From an uncultured Flavobacteriales bacterium (GTDB lineage: Bacteria > Bacteroidota > Bacteroidia > Flavobacteriales_E > Vicingaceae), in the NCBI GenBank assembly GCA_905479995.1, contig CAJQON010000037.1:29489-93488 (forward strand): a DNA stretch of 64,000 bases, in the 5' to 3' direction. A program made the position numbers and the translations under genes. Under the pieces are notes generated by a model. The model was not told where the DNA came from. It saw only the letters and a program-made list of their open reading frames with translations, and ran no database searches. Shown here in pieces: positions 16,777-26,743 of the stretch; position 1 is the first letter of the stretch, and each line of letters opens with the position of its first letter.

Positions 16777-16866
16777 TATAAATTATTGTTTAGTATCTAA
16801 ATTTTTAAGACAGCTTATGCTCTACTTAAAGATTGAAGTATTAAAGAATGTAAACAATTAAAAAAA

Positions 16867-17646
16867 ATGTCAAAAGTAGACTTTAAAGAATTACTTGATG
16901 CAGGTGTACATTTCGGTCACCTAAGAAGAAAATGGAATCCAAAAATGGCTCCTTATATTTTTATGGAGCGTAACGGTATTCACATTATCGATTTACACAA
17001 AACCATTGTTAAATTAGACGAAGCATCTGCAGCATTAGCACAGATTGCAAAATCTGGTAAAAAAATAATGTTTGTTGCAACAAAAAAACAAGCCAAAGGA
17101 GTAGTAGCCGAAAAAGCTACAGCCATGAACATGCCTTTCGTTACAGAAAGATGGCCTGGTGGAATGTTAACCAACTTCGTTACAATTAGAAAAGCAGTAA
17201 GAAAAATGGCTGCTATTGATAAAATGAACGAAGACGGAACAATGTTAATTCTTTCTAAAAGAGAAAGATTACAAATTTCACGTCAAAGACAAAAACTAGA
17301 AAAAAACTTAGGTAGTATTGCCGATTTAACAAGATTACCTTCAGCAATTTTTGTTGTAGATATCTTAAAAGAGCATATTGCTATTGCAGAAGCGAAAAAA
17401 TTAGGAATTCCTACATTCGCTATCGTTGATACTAATTCAGATCCAACAAAAGTTGACTTTGCAATTCCTGCAAATGATGATGCAGAAAAATCCATTGAAA
17501 AAATTATGGGTGTAATTGCTGATTCAGTAACTGGTGCTTTAGCAGAAAGAAAAAGCGACAAGGACAAAGTAAAAGCTGAAAAAGAAACGAAGAAAGCTGA
17601 GCCTGCTAAAGAAAAAAAAGCAGAAAAAGTAGAAGAAGCTAAATAA
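16867..17646 (+). CDS. rpsB: 30S ribosomal protein S2
   Basis: A 259-residue S2 protein with the typical VDFKELLDAGVHFGHLRRKWNP opening region and the IVDTNSDPTKVDFAIPANDDA segment. After residue 222 there is a charged tail rich in lysine, glutamate and alanine, common in Bacteroidota S2. It binds the small subunit near S1. It is followed by tsf after 27 bases, the near-universal rpsB-tsf arrangement. Confidence 0.97.
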   Translation: MSKVDFKELLDAGVHFGHLRRKWNPKMAPYIFMERNGIHIIDLHKTIVKLDEASAALAQIAKSGKKIMFVATKKQAKGVVAEKATAMNMPFVTERWPGGMLTNFVTIRKAVRKMAAIDKMNEDGTMLILSKRERLQISRQRQKLEKNLGSIADLTRLPSAIFVVDILKEHIAIAEAKKLGIPTFAIVDTNSDPTKVDFAIPANDDAEKSIEKIMGVIADSVTGALAERKSDKDKVKAEKETKKAEPAKEKKAEKVEEAK

Positions 17647-17673
17647 TTCAAGAACACTTAATACAACATTAAT

Positions 17674-18510
17674 ATGTCAAAAATTACAGCAGCAGACGTA
17701 AACAATTTACGTAAGCAAACAGGTGCAGGAATGATGGACTGCAAAAAAGCTTTAGTTGAAGCAGATGGTGATTTCGAAAAAGCAATTGATGTTCTTAGAA
17801 AACAAGGACAAAAAGTAGCCGCAAAAAGAGGTGATAGAGACGCAAACGAAGGATTAGTAATTGCAAAAACTACAACAGATGCTAAAAAAGCAGTAATGGT
17901 TGTAGTAAACTGTGAAACTGATTTTGTTGCTCAAAATGCTGATTTTGGAGTATTCGCTAACAAAATATTAGATATCGCAATGGAACACAATCCAGCTTCA
18001 TTAGAAGACCTTAAAGCATTGAGCTTTGATGGAAATGGAACAACCATTGGTGAGAAAGCAATTGAACAAACTGGACTTATTGGTGAGAAAATTGAAGTTT
18101 CTGGCTACGAAGTAGTTGAGGCAGATCAAACAATAGCTTACAACCACCCAGGAAACAGATTAGCATCTATTGTTGCTTTAAACAAAGCAGGTGAAGCTAT
18201 GGCAGATGCAGGCAAACATGTTGCAATGCAAATTGCTGCAATGAATCCTATTGCTATAGATGAAACTAGCGTTCCTGCAGAAATTCTTGAAAAAGAATTA
18301 GCAATGGGTAAAGAAATTGCTCAAGCAGAAGGAAAGCCAGAAGCAATGTTAGAAAAAATTGCCCAAGGAAAGGTAAAGAAGTATTTAAAAGAAAATACTT
18401 TATTGAACCAAGCTTCAGTAAGAAACAACAAACAAACTGTTAGCCAAATGCTAAATGAAGTTGAAAACGGATTGACCGTTACAGACTTTAAGCGCATCAT
18501 GCTTAGCTAA
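17674..18510 (+). CDS. tsf: Elongation factor Ts
   Basis: A 278-residue EF-Ts, the nucleotide exchange factor for EF-Tu. The N-terminal UBA-like domain ends in LRKQTGAGMMDCKKAL, and the core contains NCETDFVAQN, the signature region contacting EF-Tu. It is the second gene of the rpsB-tsf unit and is followed directly by an intrinsic terminator. Confidence 0.97.
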   Translation: MSKITAADVNNLRKQTGAGMMDCKKALVEADGDFEKAIDVLRKQGQKVAAKRGDRDANEGLVIAKTTTDAKKAVMVVVNCETDFVAQNADFGVFANKILDIAMEHNPASLEDLKALSFDGNGTTIGEKAIEQTGLIGEKIEVSGYEVVEADQTIAYNHPGNRLASIVALNKAGEAMADAGKHVAMQIAAMNPIAIDETSVPAEILEKELAMGKEIAQAEGKPEAMLEKIAQGKVKKYLKENTLLNQASVRNNKQTVSQMLNEVENGLTVTDFKRIMLS

Positions 18511-18525
18511 AACATATCATTTATT

Positions 18526-18559
18526 AAAAAAGAGAAAATTTATTTTTCTCTTTTTTTTT
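18526..18559 (+). terminator. Intrinsic terminator after tsf
   Basis: A-rich left arm (AAAAAAGAGAAAA, 18526-18538) pairs with a T-rich right arm running into a stretch of nine T (to 18559). It separates rpsB-tsf from pyrH. Confidence 0.75.
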
Positions 18560-18578
18560 GACCTAAACTTTTAAAACG

Positions 18579-19289
18579 ATGGCATTCAAAAGAATTTTGT
18601 TAAAACTTAGTGGAGAAGCTTTAATGGGCGATAAACAATTTGGAATCGATAACAACCGAATTGCAGAATATGCTCAAGAGATTAAAGACATACTTGCTGA
18701 AGGCATAGAGGTTGCCATAGTAATTGGTGGTGGAAACATTTTTAGAGGTATTCAAGCTGAAGAAGGCGGTATGGAAAGAACCCAAGGAGACTATATGGGG
18801 ATGCTTGCTACCGTAATTAACAGTATGGCCTTACAATCTGCTCTAGAAACAATTAACATTGATACAAGGCTTCAAACGGCCATAGAAATGAAAGAAATTG
18901 CAGAGCCATTTATCAAAAGAAGAGCAGTACGTCATTTAGAGAAAGGAAGAGTAGTTATTTTTGGAGCCGGAACAGGAAATCCATTTTTTACTACTGACAC
19001 TGCAGCATGCTTAAGAGCTATTGAAGTGGAAGCAGATGTTATTTTAAAAGGAACTCGTGTAGATGGTATTTACACAGCCGATCCAGAAAAAGATAGCAAT
19101 GCAACTAAATACAAAGAAATTACTTTTGAAGAGGTTTACGACAAAGGTTTAAATGTTATGGACATGACCGCTTTTACACTTTGTAAAGAAAACAACTTGC
19201 CAATAATAGTGTTTGACATGAATACCAATGGCAACCTTAAAAAGGTAGTGAACCAAGATTCTTCCATTGGAACATTGGTTACTTTTTAA
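18579..19289 (+). CDS. pyrH: UMP kinase
   Basis: A 236-residue UMP kinase of the amino-acid-kinase fold, unrelated to guanylate kinase. Visible motifs are KLSGEAL (residues 8-14), [10 protein letters not shown] (about 47-56) for phosphate binding, and [13 protein letters not shown] (about 131-143) for UMP. It phosphorylates UMP to UDP as a hexamer. It lies between tsf and frr, the conserved order in bacteria. Confidence 0.97.
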   Translation: MAFKRILLKLSGEALMGDKQFGIDNNRIAEYAQEIKDILAEGIEVAIVIGGGNIFRGIQAEEGGMERTQGDYMGMLATVINSMALQSALETINIDTRLQTAIEMKEIAEPFIKRRAVRHLEKGRVVIFGAGTGNPFFTTDTAACLRAIEVEADVILKGTRVDGIYTADPEKDSNATKYKEITFEEVYDKGLNVMDMTAFTLCKENNLPIIVFDMNTNGNLKKVVNQDSSIGTLVTF

Positions 19290-19321
19290 TTTTTTTTTAT
19301 CTTTATTTTAAAATAAAACAT

Positions 19322-19885
19322 ATGACCGAAGAAGTACAATTTGCAATAGATACAGCTAAAGAGGCTATGGAAAAAGCCATGACTCACTTAGACACACAAC
19401 TTCAAAAGATTAGAGCAGGTAAAGCTAATCCTATGATGTTAAGTAGAGTAATGGTTGAATATTATGGAGCATTAACTCCTATACATCAAGTTGCCAATGT
19501 TTCTGCCATTGATGGAAGAACATTGTCTGTACAACCTTTTGAAAAATCGCTCATAGAAGAAATTGAAAAAGGAATTGTTCATGCCAACCTAGGGTTAAAT
19601 CCACAAAACAATGGAGAATCAATTCTCATCAACATTCCTTCATTAACTGAAGAAAGAAGAAGAGAATTAGGCAAACAAGCTAAAGCAGAAGGGGAAGATG
19701 CTAAAGTTGGAATTAGAAATGCAAGAAAAGAAGCCAACGATGAAATTAAAAAAAGCAAAACAGATGGCTTAAGTGAAGATGCAGCAAAAGATGCTGAAGC
19801 AAGTATCCAAAAAACAACTGACGGTTTTGTATCAAAAGTTGATGCTTTAATTGATGCCAAAGAAAAAGACATTATGACGGTTTAA
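19322..19885 (+). CDS. frr: Ribosome recycling factor
   Basis: A 187-residue RRF with the three-helix bundle plus small beta domain. The opening AMEKAMTHLDTQLQKIRAGKANP and the conserved RRRELGKQAKAEGEDAKVGIRNARKEAND helix region are intact (written here as short family landmarks). Together with EF-G it splits post-termination ribosomes. An intrinsic terminator follows after 19 bases. Confidence 0.97.
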   Translation: MTEEVQFAIDTAKEAMEKAMTHLDTQLQKIRAGKANPMMLSRVMVEYYGALTPIHQVANVSAIDGRTLSVQPFEKSLIEEIEKGIVHANLGLNPQNNGESILINIPSLTEERRRELGKQAKAEGEDAKVGIRNARKEANDEIKKSKTDGLSEDAAKDAEASIQKTTDGFVSKVDALIDAKEKDIMTV

Positions 19886-19904
19886 TAACTAGTCAAAAAC
19901 TTAA

Positions 19905-19936
19905 AAATCCGCTGACGTTGTCAGCGGATTTTTTTT
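19905..19936 (+). terminator. Intrinsic terminator after frr
   Basis: Twelve-base perfect arms (AAATCCGCTGAC and its complement) around a three-base loop, followed by a run of T. A textbook terminator. Confidence 0.92.
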
Positions 19937-20200
19937 TGCGAAAAACCGCATTAAATAAAAAATGGTTAATTTTAACCGTTGGGACATTTAGCCTCCCTCA
20001 CTTTTTAAACAAGTAAACGAGATACCCAAATTTTCACCTCCTATTAAACGAGTAAAAGGCTTCGTTTCTATCGCTTAAACAAACCCTATCACACAACTAA
20101 CATAAACACATTACGTGTTTATAATTGATTAACATTTAAACCCTAATGGCTATAAATAAGCCAGAAAACAACCTCCTATCCTTAGAAAAAAAAGATAGTT
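19937..20200. other. Noncoding gap with two short inverted repeats
   Basis: No gene is visible. Two small dyads occur: 8-base arms ATAAACAC/GTGTTTAT at 20102-20122 with a 5-base spacer, and TGGCT/AGCCA at 20147-20163. The first has the size of a dimeric repressor site upstream of the PH-domain gene, but no regulator is identifiable. Confidence 0.4.
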
Positions 20201-20623
20201 ATGCAATTTAAAAGTAAAATTTGCCCCAAAATGTTAGCTAAAGTTTCAGCAATAATAGTACTGATAACAGCAACAATCGTCACCTTTTCATTTGAACCAA
20301 TTAACAATGGTTTTTACCTAGTTGTTGCACTTTCAGCAACTGTAATTGGTAACCATCTATGGATATTGTTTCAAACAAATTATACGCTAACAGATGAGAA
20401 AATTATTTATAAAAGCGGAGCATTAAGAGGTGAAATTAAAGTAAAAGAAATTACTGAAATTGAAGTTGGAAAAAGCGTTTCAGCAAGTATAAAACCAGCA
20501 TTAGCACAAAAAGGGTTAACCATAAAATGTGAGAAAAATAAAACAGTATATATTAGTCCCGAAACACCTGCAAAACTGGTAAATGAAGTACTAAAGCACA
20601 ACGAAGAAATTTGTGTTGTTTAG
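20201..20623 (+). CDS. Membrane-anchored bacterial PH-domain protein
   Basis: A 140-residue protein with two membrane helices (about residues 12-32 and 38-55) and a C-terminal domain from residue 60 resembling the bacterial PH family formerly DUF1200: NYTLTDEKIIYKSG, a basic/hydrophobic KEITEIEVGKS segment and an ISPETPAKLVNEV end. Such proteins sit in the cytoplasmic membrane; no specific function is established. It stands alone, converging on the large MORN-like gene with three bases between stops. Confidence 0.75.
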   Translation: MQFKSKICPKMLAKVSAIIVLITATIVTFSFEPINNGFYLVVALSATVIGNHLWILFQTNYTLTDEKIIYKSGALRGEIKVKEITEIEVGKSVSASIKPALAQKGLTIKCEKNKTVYISPETPAKLVNEVLKHNEEICVV

Positions 20624-20626
20624 CAG

Positions 20627-22411
20627 CTATTTATTTACCTTAACACCATTTTTAAAGTACATTTCTTGCTTAATCTCTCCTGCTTTTTTAGTGTAGTAAG
20701 TCCATTTTCCATTGGCCCTACCTTTTTTAAAGTACTTTTCACTTTCTAATGTTCCAATGCCATACCACGAAGTTACTTTTCCTTCTTGTTTTCCCTTGAT
20801 CAGTGTTTGTTGGTATTGCTTTTTTCCATCTTCATAGTAATAAGTCCATTCACCAGATTGCATATTATCCTCATACTTTCCATCCTCTTTTAAGTTCCCA
20901 TTTTTGTACCACAACTGATGAGGACCTTCTTGAACCGACACTAACTTTTCTTTAATAAACGTAGCGTATTTTCCACTTTCCTCTCTATAATAATTGGTGT
21001 CAGGAACATTTTTAGCTTCATACCAATCCATTAATTCTTGTTGTCCATTGTCATAAAAATGGTCCCAAATTCCATCTTTCAATCCTTGATTATAAGTTCC
21101 GGAATAATCTTTAGTTCCATTTTCAAACCAACCTTCCCACTTTCCATGCATTATGCTTTTATCAAAATTCCCTACATCCTTTTTTGCGCCACTATCATAC
21201 CAACTCTTCCATTCTCCCTGCTCTTTTCCTAGTGTAAATTTTCCATTCATCACCAATTGGCCTTCCTCATTCCAATAGCTCCATTCTCCTTCTTTTAAAT
21301 CGTTTAAAAATGGGCCCTTTTTCCACTCTTTCTGGTTGGGGTACCAATAGGTCCATTCTCCATTTTTTTGATTATTGGCATAAGTTCCTTCATAATCTTT
21401 GTTCGTAGTTTTTGCATTATAGAAAGTCCACAAACCATCACGTAAACCTTTCTTAAAGTTTCCTACAAAATCCTTCTCTCCATTGGGCAGCCAAAAAATC
21501 CATTCTCCATTTTTTTCTCCAGCTAAAAATCCTCCCTCAACACTTAACTTTCCAGTCTCAAACCATTCTTTCATTGGCCCATTTTCTTTTCCATCAGCAA
21601 AAGTTATCTCCTTTAATTTCTGACCACTTTCATACCAATATTCCCAAATTTTATCTTTTTCCCCATTAATTAAAGCTCCTTTTAAGCGTGGCTGATCACT
21701 TCCTGCCCAATAATAAACCCAATTTCCGGTCATAGTTCCTTCCTGGTAACTTCCCTCCGACACCATATTTCCAGCTGCATCATTTTCTATCCACAAACCA
21801 TCTTTTCTACCATTTTTATAATTCCCTTCCAACTTATTTACTGCAAGACCTTCATGCTTTACCAAAAATTTTCCATTCCCATCTTTTATTGTTTGTTGTC
21901 CTTTTACATCGTAGTAACTATATAAAAATAGCTTGCCTTCTTTAAATGTTCTAACAGCCTTAATTTCTTTGTTATCATACCATGTTGTCCATAACCCTAT
22001 TCGATCGTCTTTCTTAAAACTACCTTCTTCTTTTTTATTTCCTGACGGATAATAAAAAGTACATAAGCTATCTTGGTAACCATTTTTACTATAACCCACC
22101 ATCTCTAATTTCCCATCATCATACCACACCTTAAAAACGCCTTCCTTTTTAGCTCGAATAAATTTTCCTTCTTCTATTTTAATTCCTTTTTCATTATAAT
22201 TGGCGTATAAACCATTAAACTCACCGTCTTTGTAGGTTACCTCTTGCTGAATAATTCCCTCCTTACTCCAAAAAGTCCATTTCCCTTGTTCTAAGCCATC
22301 CTTTACAACTCCTTCAGCTTTCTTCTTCTCGTTGGTCCATTTGTAAGTGTGTAACTGTGAGAAGACCGTTGTTGATCCAATAAGTAATAAAAGTAAAAGT
22401 CGAATATGCAT
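20627..22411 (-). CDS. Exported protein with many MORN-like (YwqK-type) repeats
   Basis: A 594-residue protein with a signal peptide (hydrophobic 4-14, cleavage after VFSQ) and then almost nothing but some 20 tandem repeats of about 23 residues built on the pattern GxWxxWxxNGxxxxxGxFxxGxKxG. Repeats of this kind are annotated as MORN-like or YwqK antitoxin-type, but the antitoxin label has little meaning for exported Bacteroidota proteins. The repeats should form an extended beta-meander. There is no type IX sorting domain at the C-terminus, so it probably stays periplasmic or on the outer membrane. It shares its repeat type with the lipoprotein at 9618-10046. Function unknown. Confidence 0.8.
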   Translation of the reverse strand: MHIRLLLLLLIGSTTVFSQLHTYKWTNEKKKAEGVVKDGLEQGKWTFWSKEGIIQQEVTYKDGEFNGLYANYNEKGIKIEEGKFIRAKKEGVFKVWYDDGKLEMVGYSKNGYQDSLCTFYYPSGNKKEEGSFKKDDRIGLWTTWYDNKEIKAVRTFKEGKLFLYSYYDVKGQQTIKDGNGKFLVKHEGLAVNKLEGNYKNGRKDGLWIENDAAGNMVSEGSYQEGTMTGNWVYYWAGSDQPRLKGALINGEKDKIWEYWYESGQKLKEITFADGKENGPMKEWFETGKLSVEGGFLAGEKNGEWIFWLPNGEKDFVGNFKKGLRDGLWTFYNAKTTNKDYEGTYANNQKNGEWTYWYPNQKEWKKGPFLNDLKEGEWSYWNEEGQLVMNGKFTLGKEQGEWKSWYDSGAKKDVGNFDKSIMHGKWEGWFENGTKDYSGTYNQGLKDGIWDHFYDNGQQELMDWYEAKNVPDTNYYREESGKYATFIKEKLVSVQEGPHQLWYKNGNLKEDGKYEDNMQSGEWTYYYEDGKKQYQQTLIKGKQEGKVTSWYGIGTLESEKYFKKGRANGKWTYYTKKAGEIKQEMYFKNGVKVNK

Positions 22412-22521
22412 AAGTATAATACGTTATATGTTTTAATTTATTGGCAAAGGTATTCGTTCTTAAGTACTAAATTAATGCTTCGGCTAAATTATATAAACAC
22501 TTCGTTGTGAGTTAGGCCATA

Positions 22522-22556
22522 AAAAAAGTCCTACAGAAATCTGTAGGACTTTTTTA
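22522..22556 (-). terminator. Intrinsic terminator after the universal stress protein gene
   Basis: Perfect stem AGTCCTACAGA / TCTGTAGGACT with A-run before and T-run after, so it can act in both directions. On the minus strand it ends the usp transcript. Confidence 0.85.
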
Positions 22557-22572
22557 CTTGATCTTATTTAGC

Positions 22573-23409
22573 TTATGAACCAAACACGCTACTTGCAACA
22601 AAATGTTGAGTTGGGTTCGTAATAATTACTGGAATTTCAGCATCATTAGCAATAACCTCTTGTTCTTCACTACCAAAGAAATCAGGAAGTAAAGCTCCTT
22701 CTTGTGTATTTACAATAGCAATCATATCTGCATCAATACGAGCAGCATATTTAATTAATTGCTTTTTAAATCCGCCAGTATCTTCTGCATTTTCGATGGT
22801 GTAGCTTATCGATTTTTCAGTAAAATATTTTTTAGCAAAGCCTAATTCTCTATCCAACTTTTTCTGTAAAAATTGGTCGCTTTCAATGGCTGCAAAGATA
22901 TGAATCTTACTATTAAAATGTTTAGCAATACTTGCTGCAATAGTTAATTTCTGTTTAGTCACATCTGAATAGTCAATAGGAACTACAATATCATCATATG
23001 CATCTGTTTCGCTAGGCCCTTTTTCTTGAACTATAACAAATGGTACTTTAGAATGAGAAATTACTTTTAAAGCATGGCTTCCCATAATTTTTTGCATTCC
23101 TCTTGCACCATGAGTTCCCATTACAATATAACCTGCTCCTATTTCAGTAGCAACATCACCTATATCTTCAAATATATTTCCAATACGAACAATAACATGC
23201 ATGTTTGCTCCATACTTGTTTTCAGCATCTTGAGCTAGTTTAGTCAATTTTTCTTTAGCGGCATCAACCTCTTTGGCCTTACCAACTACATGAAGCAGGT
23301 AAACCTCTCCATCATATGATTTTGCAATTTTAGATGCATGACTAATGGCACAGTTAGCAACTGAACTAAAATCATGTGGTACTAGTACTTTGTAAACTTT
23401 CTTATCCAT
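22573..23409 (-). CDS. Tandem universal stress protein
   Basis: A 278-residue protein containing two Usp domains (about 1-145 and 150-275). The first domain ends with the nucleotide-binding glycine motif GTHGARGMQKIMGSHA, typical of ATP-binding members. The second lacks an equivalent glycine loop and has GSEEQEVIAND in that place, so probably only one half binds nucleotide. Tandem Usp proteins act in the cytoplasm in stress and energy-limited states; the target is unknown. It follows accC by 29 bases and precedes a strong terminator, making it the tail of the fatty-acid operon. Confidence 0.88.
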   Translation of the reverse strand: MDKKVYKVLVPHDFSSVANCAISHASKIAKSYDGEVYLLHVVGKAKEVDAAKEKLTKLAQDAENKYGANMHVIVRIGNIFEDIGDVATEIGAGYIVMGTHGARGMQKIMGSHALKVISHSKVPFVIVQEKGPSETDAYDDIVVPIDYSDVTKQKLTIAASIAKHFNSKIHIFAAIESDQFLQKKLDRELGFAKKYFTEKSISYTIENAEDTGGFKKQLIKYAARIDADMIAIVNTQEGALLPDFFGSEEQEVIANDAEIPVIITNPTQHFVASSVFGS

Positions 23410-23438
23410 AGTAGAAATTTTAATGTCTTAAAGTTATT

Positions 23439-24782
23439 CTAATTTTCTTTTATTTCAAATGTTTCCATAAATTTTGTTGTAAAATCTCCTGCTCTAAACT
23501 TCTCATCTTTCAATAATTGAATGTGAAAAGGGATGGTAGATTTTATTCCCTCAATAATATATTCATCCAACGCACGCTCCATCTTTTTTATCGCTTCCTC
23601 TCTTGTTTGGGCTACTGTTATTAGCTTCGATATCATGGAATCGTAATGTGGAGGGATAACATAACTCGCATAAACATGCGTATCTATTCTAATTCCATGT
23701 CCACCAGGCTCATGATAAGTAGTAATTTTTCCAGGACTTGGTCTAAATCCATTAAACGGATCTTCTGCATTTATTCTACATTGAATAGAATGCAATTGTG
23801 GGTAATAATTCTTCCCAGAAATTTTTTCTCCAGCAGCCAATTTAATTTGCTCTTTTACCAAATCAAAATTAATTACTTCTTCCGTAATGGTATGCTCTAC
23901 TTGAATACGCGTATTCATTTCCATAAAATAGAAATCTCTATTTTTATCTACCAAAAATTCAACTGTTCCAACACCTTCATATTTTACAGCTTCAGCAGCT
24001 CTAACAGCCGCTTCACCCATTCTTTCGCGCAATTCTTCAGTCATAAATGGAGAAGGAGTTTCCTCTACCAATTTTTGATGTCTTCTTTGAATTGAACAAT
24101 CTCTTTCTGACATGTGGCAGGCTTTCCCTGTGCAATCTCCAGCAATTTGAATTTCTATGTGACGAGGTTCTTCAATGAATTTCTCCATGTACATCCCATC
24201 ATTACCAAATGCTGCAGCAGATTCTTGTCGAGCAGAATTCCAATGGTCTTCCATTTCATCTTCGCTCCAAACAACACGCATTCCTTTACCACCTCCACCT
24301 GCAGTTGCTTTAATCATTACAGGGTAAACTACTTTTTTAGCAGTTTTTTTGGCGTGCGCTAAATCTTTCAATAGTCCTGGAGAACCAGGAACTACAGGAA
24401 CACCTGCTTTTTCCATGGTAGCTTTAGCCGAAGCTTTATCGCCCATTCCATCAATCATTTCTGGTGATGCTCCAATAAATTTTATTCCATTCTCTCCACA
24501 GATTTTAGAAAATTTAGCATTTTCTGATAAAAATCCATATCCTGGATGAATAGCATCTGCATTTGTAATTTCTGCAGCAGCAATAATATTTGGAATATTT
24601 AAATATGATTCTGCACTTTTGGGTGGACCTATACAAACTGCTTCATCTGCAAACCTTACGTGCAAACTATCTGCATCGGCAGTAGAATATACGGCAACAG
24701 TACTGATGCCCATTTCTTTACAGGTTCTAATTACTCTTAAAGCAATTTCCCCTCTATTGGCAATTAATATCTTTTTGAACAT
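23439..24782 (-). CDS. accC: Acetyl-CoA carboxylase biotin carboxylase subunit
   Basis: A 447-residue biotin carboxylase with the ATP-grasp fold. It opens [19 protein letters not shown], has the glycine-rich ATP loop [12 protein letters not shown] (about 159-170) and the catalytic [14 protein letters not shown] (about 288-301). It carboxylates biotin on AccB with bicarbonate and ATP. Its partner accB lies 79 bases upstream in the same direction, so the pair forms the first half-reaction of fatty acid synthesis. The carboxyltransferase subunits are not in this neighbourhood. Confidence 0.95.
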   Translation of the reverse strand: MFKKILIANRGEIALRVIRTCKEMGISTVAVYSTADADSLHVRFADEAVCIGPPKSAESYLNIPNIIAAAEITNADAIHPGYGFLSENAKFSKICGENGIKFIGASPEMIDGMGDKASAKATMEKAGVPVVPGSPGLLKDLAHAKKTAKKVVYPVMIKATAGGGGKGMRVVWSEDEMEDHWNSARQESAAAFGNDGMYMEKFIEEPRHIEIQIAGDCTGKACHMSERDCSIQRRHQKLVEETPSPFMTEELRERMGEAAVRAAEAVKYEGVGTVEFLVDKNRDFYFMEMNTRIQVEHTITEEVINFDLVKEQIKLAAGEKISGKNYYPQLHSIQCRINAEDPFNGFRPSPGKITTYHEPGGHGIRIDTHVYASYVIPPHYDSMISKLITVAQTREEAIKKMERALDEYIIEGIKSTIPFHIQLLKDEKFRAGDFTTKFMETFEIKEN

Positions 24783-24861
24783 AATTTTCTAAATAGCTGT
24801 TTCAAAACTCAATATTCAATACAAATTGAACTGAATATTATTGTTATTTAATTGTTATGAA

Positions 24862-25374
24862 TTAAGATGGATCTACCAAAAACAATGGTTGATCATACTC
24901 AACAGGGTCTCCATCATCAACCAATACTTTCATGATTTTACCAGATATTTCTGCTTCTATATCGTTAAACAACTTCATTGCTTCAACCATACAAACAACG
25001 GTATCTCCATTTACGTCATCTCCAACATTTACAAATGATGGTTTGTCTGGTGCTGGCTTTCTGTAGAAAGTTCCAATCATTGGTGATTTTATAGCTATAT
25101 ATTTAGCATCATCTGAAGATGCTTCAGCAGTTGGTGCTGGAGCAGCTGGTGCTGGAGCAGAAGCAACTGGTGCCGCTGCAACTGTTGCTGCAATAGGAGC
25201 AGCAACAACTGGTGCTTGCATTTGCATTACCGGCTGAGCTTCTACAATTTGTTTCCCTTTAATATGAGGTGTAGTTTTAATAGTAATTTTAAACTCTTTA
25301 TCCTCAATTTCTACTTCACTTACGCCAGATTTCGCAACAAACTTGATTAAATCTTGAATTTCTGATGGCTTCAT
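24862..25374 (-). CDS. accB: Biotin carboxyl carrier protein
   Basis: A 170-residue carrier. The N-terminal helix binds AccC, residues 50-90 are a flexible alanine/proline-rich linker, and the C-terminal domain holds the biotinylation motif VEAMKLF with the modified lysine at K134. It carries carboxybiotin between carboxylase and carboxyltransferase. It sits between fabH and accC in one leftward cluster. Confidence 0.95.
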   Translation of the reverse strand: MKPSEIQDLIKFVAKSGVSEVEIEDKEFKITIKTTPHIKGKQIVEAQPVMQMQAPVVAAPIAATVAAAPVASAPAPAAPAPTAEASSDDAKYIAIKSPMIGTFYRKPAPDKPSFVNVGDDVNGDTVVCMVEAMKLFNDIEAEISGKIMKVLVDDGDPVEYDQPLFLVDPS

Positions 25375-25420
25375 AATTATATTGTTTTGATTTTTACCTT
25401 GGTAAAATTAATTTTTTATT

Positions 25421-26416
25421 TTAAGAATTGTAAGCCCACTTTATTAAAATTGAGCCCCAAGTAAATCCTCCTCCAAAAGCAGCTAAAATAATATTGTCTC
25501 CTTTTTTTAGTTGATCTTCCCATTCCCATAAACACAATGGAATTGTACCTGAAGTAGTGTTCCCAAATTTTTGGATGTTTAACATTACTTTATCATCGCC
25601 AACACCCATTCTACGAGCAGTAGCATCTATTATCCTTTTATTGGCTTGGTGAGGAACCAACCATGCAACATCATCTGCTGAAAGATTATTCTTCTCCATA
25701 ATTTCTGCAGAAACATCAGCCATATTGGTTACTGCAAATTTAAATACAGTCTGCCCTTCTTGGTGAATATGATGTTCTTTATTGTTAACTGTTTCAAGGG
25801 TTGGAGGATATGCAGATCCACCAGCTTTTTGGTGTAAAAAGGGTAATCCAGAACCATCGCTTCTTAAAATAGAATCGTTAATTCCAAAACCTTCTTCATC
25901 TGGTTCCAACAAAACTGCGCCACAACCATCACCAAAAATAATGCACGTTGCTCTATCGGTATAGTCAACAATTGATGACATTTTATCTACCCCAACAACA
26001 ACCACTTTTTTGTGTGTTCCTGATTCAACAAATTTTGAACCGGTAACCAATCCATATAAAAATCCAGAACAAGCTGCATTAATATCAAACCCAAAAGCAT
26101 TCTTAGCGCCTATTTTGTCAGATATAATGTTTGCAGTTGCCGGAAAAATATGATCTGGCGTTACTGTACAACAAATAATTAAATCGATTTCTTCTGGTGA
26201 AATACCTCTCTTCTCACACAAGCCTTTAACGGCTGCAGCTCCCATTACAGAAGATCCTTGACCTTCTCCTTTTAGAATTCTTCTTTCTTTAACTCCAGTC
26301 CTTGAAGTTATCCACTCATCAGTTGTGTCAATCATGGTTTCTAACTCTGCGTTAGTTAACACATAATCTGGAACGTATCCATTAACAGCTGTAATTGCTG
26401 CAGTAGTTTTACTCAT
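25421..26416 (-). CDS. fabH: 3-oxoacyl-ACP synthase III
   Basis: A 331-residue KAS III. The catalytic triad is C116 ([10 protein letters not shown]), H256 (VPHQAN) and N286 (FGNTTSG). It condenses acetyl-CoA or a branched starter with malonyl-ACP, the first chain-forming step. In Bacteroidota it often uses branched starters; that is not visible here. It lies downstream of rpmF with a hairpin between them and upstream of accB. Confidence 0.95.
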   Translation of the reverse strand: MSKTTAAITAVNGYVPDYVLTNAELETMIDTTDEWITSRTGVKERRILKGEGQGSSVMGAAAVKGLCEKRGISPEEIDLIICCTVTPDHIFPATANIISDKIGAKNAFGFDINAACSGFLYGLVTGSKFVESGTHKKVVVVGVDKMSSIVDYTDRATCIIFGDGCGAVLLEPDEEGFGINDSILRSDGSGLPFLHQKAGGSAYPPTLETVNNKEHHIHQEGQTVFKFAVTNMADVSAEIMEKNNLSADDVAWLVPHQANKRIIDATARRMGVGDDKVMLNIQKFGNTTSGTIPLCLWEWEDQLKKGDNIILAAFGGGFTWGSILIKWAYNS

Positions 26417-26481
26417 AAATCTCTAATTAGCGTATGAACAAACGAAGGTATAAAATATATCTCTTCGATTATCACATAAAA

Positions 26482-26521
26482 CAAAAAACTTACTGAATCA
26501 TCTTTAATGAATCAGTAAGTT
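26482..26521 (-). terminator. Hairpin between rpmF and fabH
   Basis: Fourteen-base arms (26487-26500 and 26508-26521) with a single mismatch and a 7-base loop. On the minus strand the hairpin runs into a TTTTTTG tract. It should stop or attenuate transcription from yceD-rpmF before fabH, so fabH may have its own promoter in 26417-26480. Confidence 0.8.
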
Positions 26522-26552
26522 CTATACAATTAAATCTATTTTTTAAAAAAAA

Positions 26553-26738
26553 CTAAAGAGCTACTTCTTTGTCTACAGCTTGTTTTCCTCTATAGAATCC
26601 ACATTCACCACATACTCTATGATACAATGTTGGAGCTCCACAATTAGAACAGCTAGACAATGTAGGTGCAACCGCTTTATAATGGGTTCTTCTCTTGTCT
26701 CTTCTCTGCTTCGATGTCTTTCTTTTTGGATGTGCCAT
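26553..26738 (-). CDS. rpmF: 50S ribosomal protein L32
   Basis: A 61-residue L32 with N-terminal basic AHPKRKTSKQRRDKRRTHYK and the zinc-ribbon cysteines CSNC...CGEC (C34, C37, C47, C50 by count). The zinc-binding form is kept, not the cysteine-free one induced in zinc-poor conditions. It follows yceD by five bases, the standard yceD-rpmF pair. Confidence 0.95.
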   Translation of the reverse strand: MAHPKRKTSKQRRDKRRTHYKAVAPTLSSCSNCGAPTLYHRVCGECGFYRGKQAVDKEVAL

Positions 26739-26743
26739 TTTAC

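Noticed and set aside
23646..24549. Antisense ORFs over accC
   Set aside because: They are opposite a highly conserved gene and rich in Phe, Ser and Asn as expected for complement frames.
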